From: Pseudomonadota bacterium
GTDB taxonomy: Bacteria > Pseudomonadota > Alphaproteobacteria > Rhizobiales > Devosiaceae
Direction: 5' to 3'
DNA: 6,586 nucleotides
Assembly (NCBI GenBank): GCA_023387585.1
Contig: JAEWHZ010000339.1
Location: 1-6,586, forward strand
In this document: piece after piece, positions 6,297-6,586 of the stretch
How positions within the stretch are numbered: position 1 is the stretch's first letter
Layout of the letters: every line of letters starts with the position of its first letter
Program-made: the position numbers and the translations under genes
The notes under the pieces: model-generated
Databases searched by the model: none
Seen by the model: only the letters and a program-made list of their open reading frames with translations
What the model was told of the DNA's origin: nothing

Positions 6297-6586
6297 TCAG
6301 AATCTCAACGCCTTCGCCTGCTGCACGCCGGGGAGCGAGGCGACGGAGGCCAATTGACCTTCGTCGAGCGTGCCGTCGATCGACAGGAGCGCGATGGCGT
6401 CGCCGCCGACCTCGGCGCGGCCGAGGTTGAAGTTGGCGATATTGACGCCGAGATCGCCCAGCAGCGAGCCGAGCCGGCCGATATGGCCCGGCTTGTCCTC
6501 ATTGGTCACATAGAGCATGGACGGCGTCAGCTCCGCTTCCATGCCGATATTCTTGACCTGGATGATGCGCGGTTTGCCATTGGCGA
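6297..6586 (-). CDS. serA: D-3-phosphoglycerate dehydrogenase, C-terminal ACT domain only
   Basis: SerA oxidises 3-phosphoglycerate to 3-phosphohydroxypyruvate with NAD+, the first step of serine synthesis. Only the last 95 residues are inside the window; the frame is open to the right edge, and the internal Met at 6542 is not the start. The visible part begins with ANGKPRIIQVKNIGMEAELT, the strand-rich lead into the regulatory domain. It continues with SMLYVTNEDKPGHIGRLGSL, then a helix and GVNIANFNLGR, GGDAIALLSIDG and the terminal VQQAKALRF. This is the beta-alpha-beta-beta-alpha-beta ACT fold. The TNEDKPG / GVNIA / GGDAIAL pattern is typical of long alphaproteobacterial SerA. The catalytic and NAD-binding domains lie outside the window, so activity cannot be judged. 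Another ACT-domain enzyme is possible but less likely. Confidence 0.9.
   Translation of the reverse strand, partial: ANGKPRIIQVKNIGMEAELTPSMLYVTNEDKPGHIGRLGSLLGDLGVNIANFNLGRAEVGGDAIALLSIDGTLDEGQLASVASLPGVQQAKALRF

Overview
This window looks like chromosomal DNA of a GC-rich alphaproteobacterium, most likely a member of the Hyphomicrobiales (Rhizobiales) and possibly near Devosiaceae. The clues are strong G/C preference at third codon positions, a PurA with a Ser-Thr-Ser-Pro C-terminal loop, a SerA C-terminus containing the segment TNEDKPG, and a purA-linked membrane protein whose N-terminus (MADYKELLRKAIAALPENNG) matches, from memory, a rhizobial hypothetical family. The assignment below order level is inference. 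I see no mobile element, CRISPR array, tRNA or rRNA.

Layout. (1) Positions 1-1836, plus strand: the end of a thiamine ABC transporter operon. It holds the C-terminal three quarters of the permease ThiP, overlapping the ATPase ThiQ by 14 bp. The periplasmic binding protein and any TPP riboswitch would lie upstream, outside the window. (2) Positions 1840-5076, minus strand: purA (adenylosuccinate synthetase) followed 45 bp later by a 633-residue single-pass membrane protein of unknown function. The two probably share a transcript. The latter ends only 3 bp from the thiQ stop codon, tail to tail. (3) Positions 5077-5308: a 232-bp divergent intergenic region with a candidate purA promoter and interlocking GC-rich inverted repeats in the presumed purA leader. 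(4) Positions 5309-6250, plus strand: a ten-helix EamA/DMT-family transporter. (5) Positions 6251-6586: an intrinsic terminator with a UUCG loop, read on the minus strand, then the ACT-domain end of serA (D-3-phosphoglycerate dehydrogenase), cut by the window edge.

The genes are mostly housekeeping: thiamine uptake, the committed step of AMP synthesis, and serine synthesis, with one transporter of unknown substrate between the last two. The least explained parts are the membrane protein downstream of purA and the overlapping inverted repeats upstream of purA. I found no convincing evidence of an entirely new system; these two are the best candidates for follow-up.
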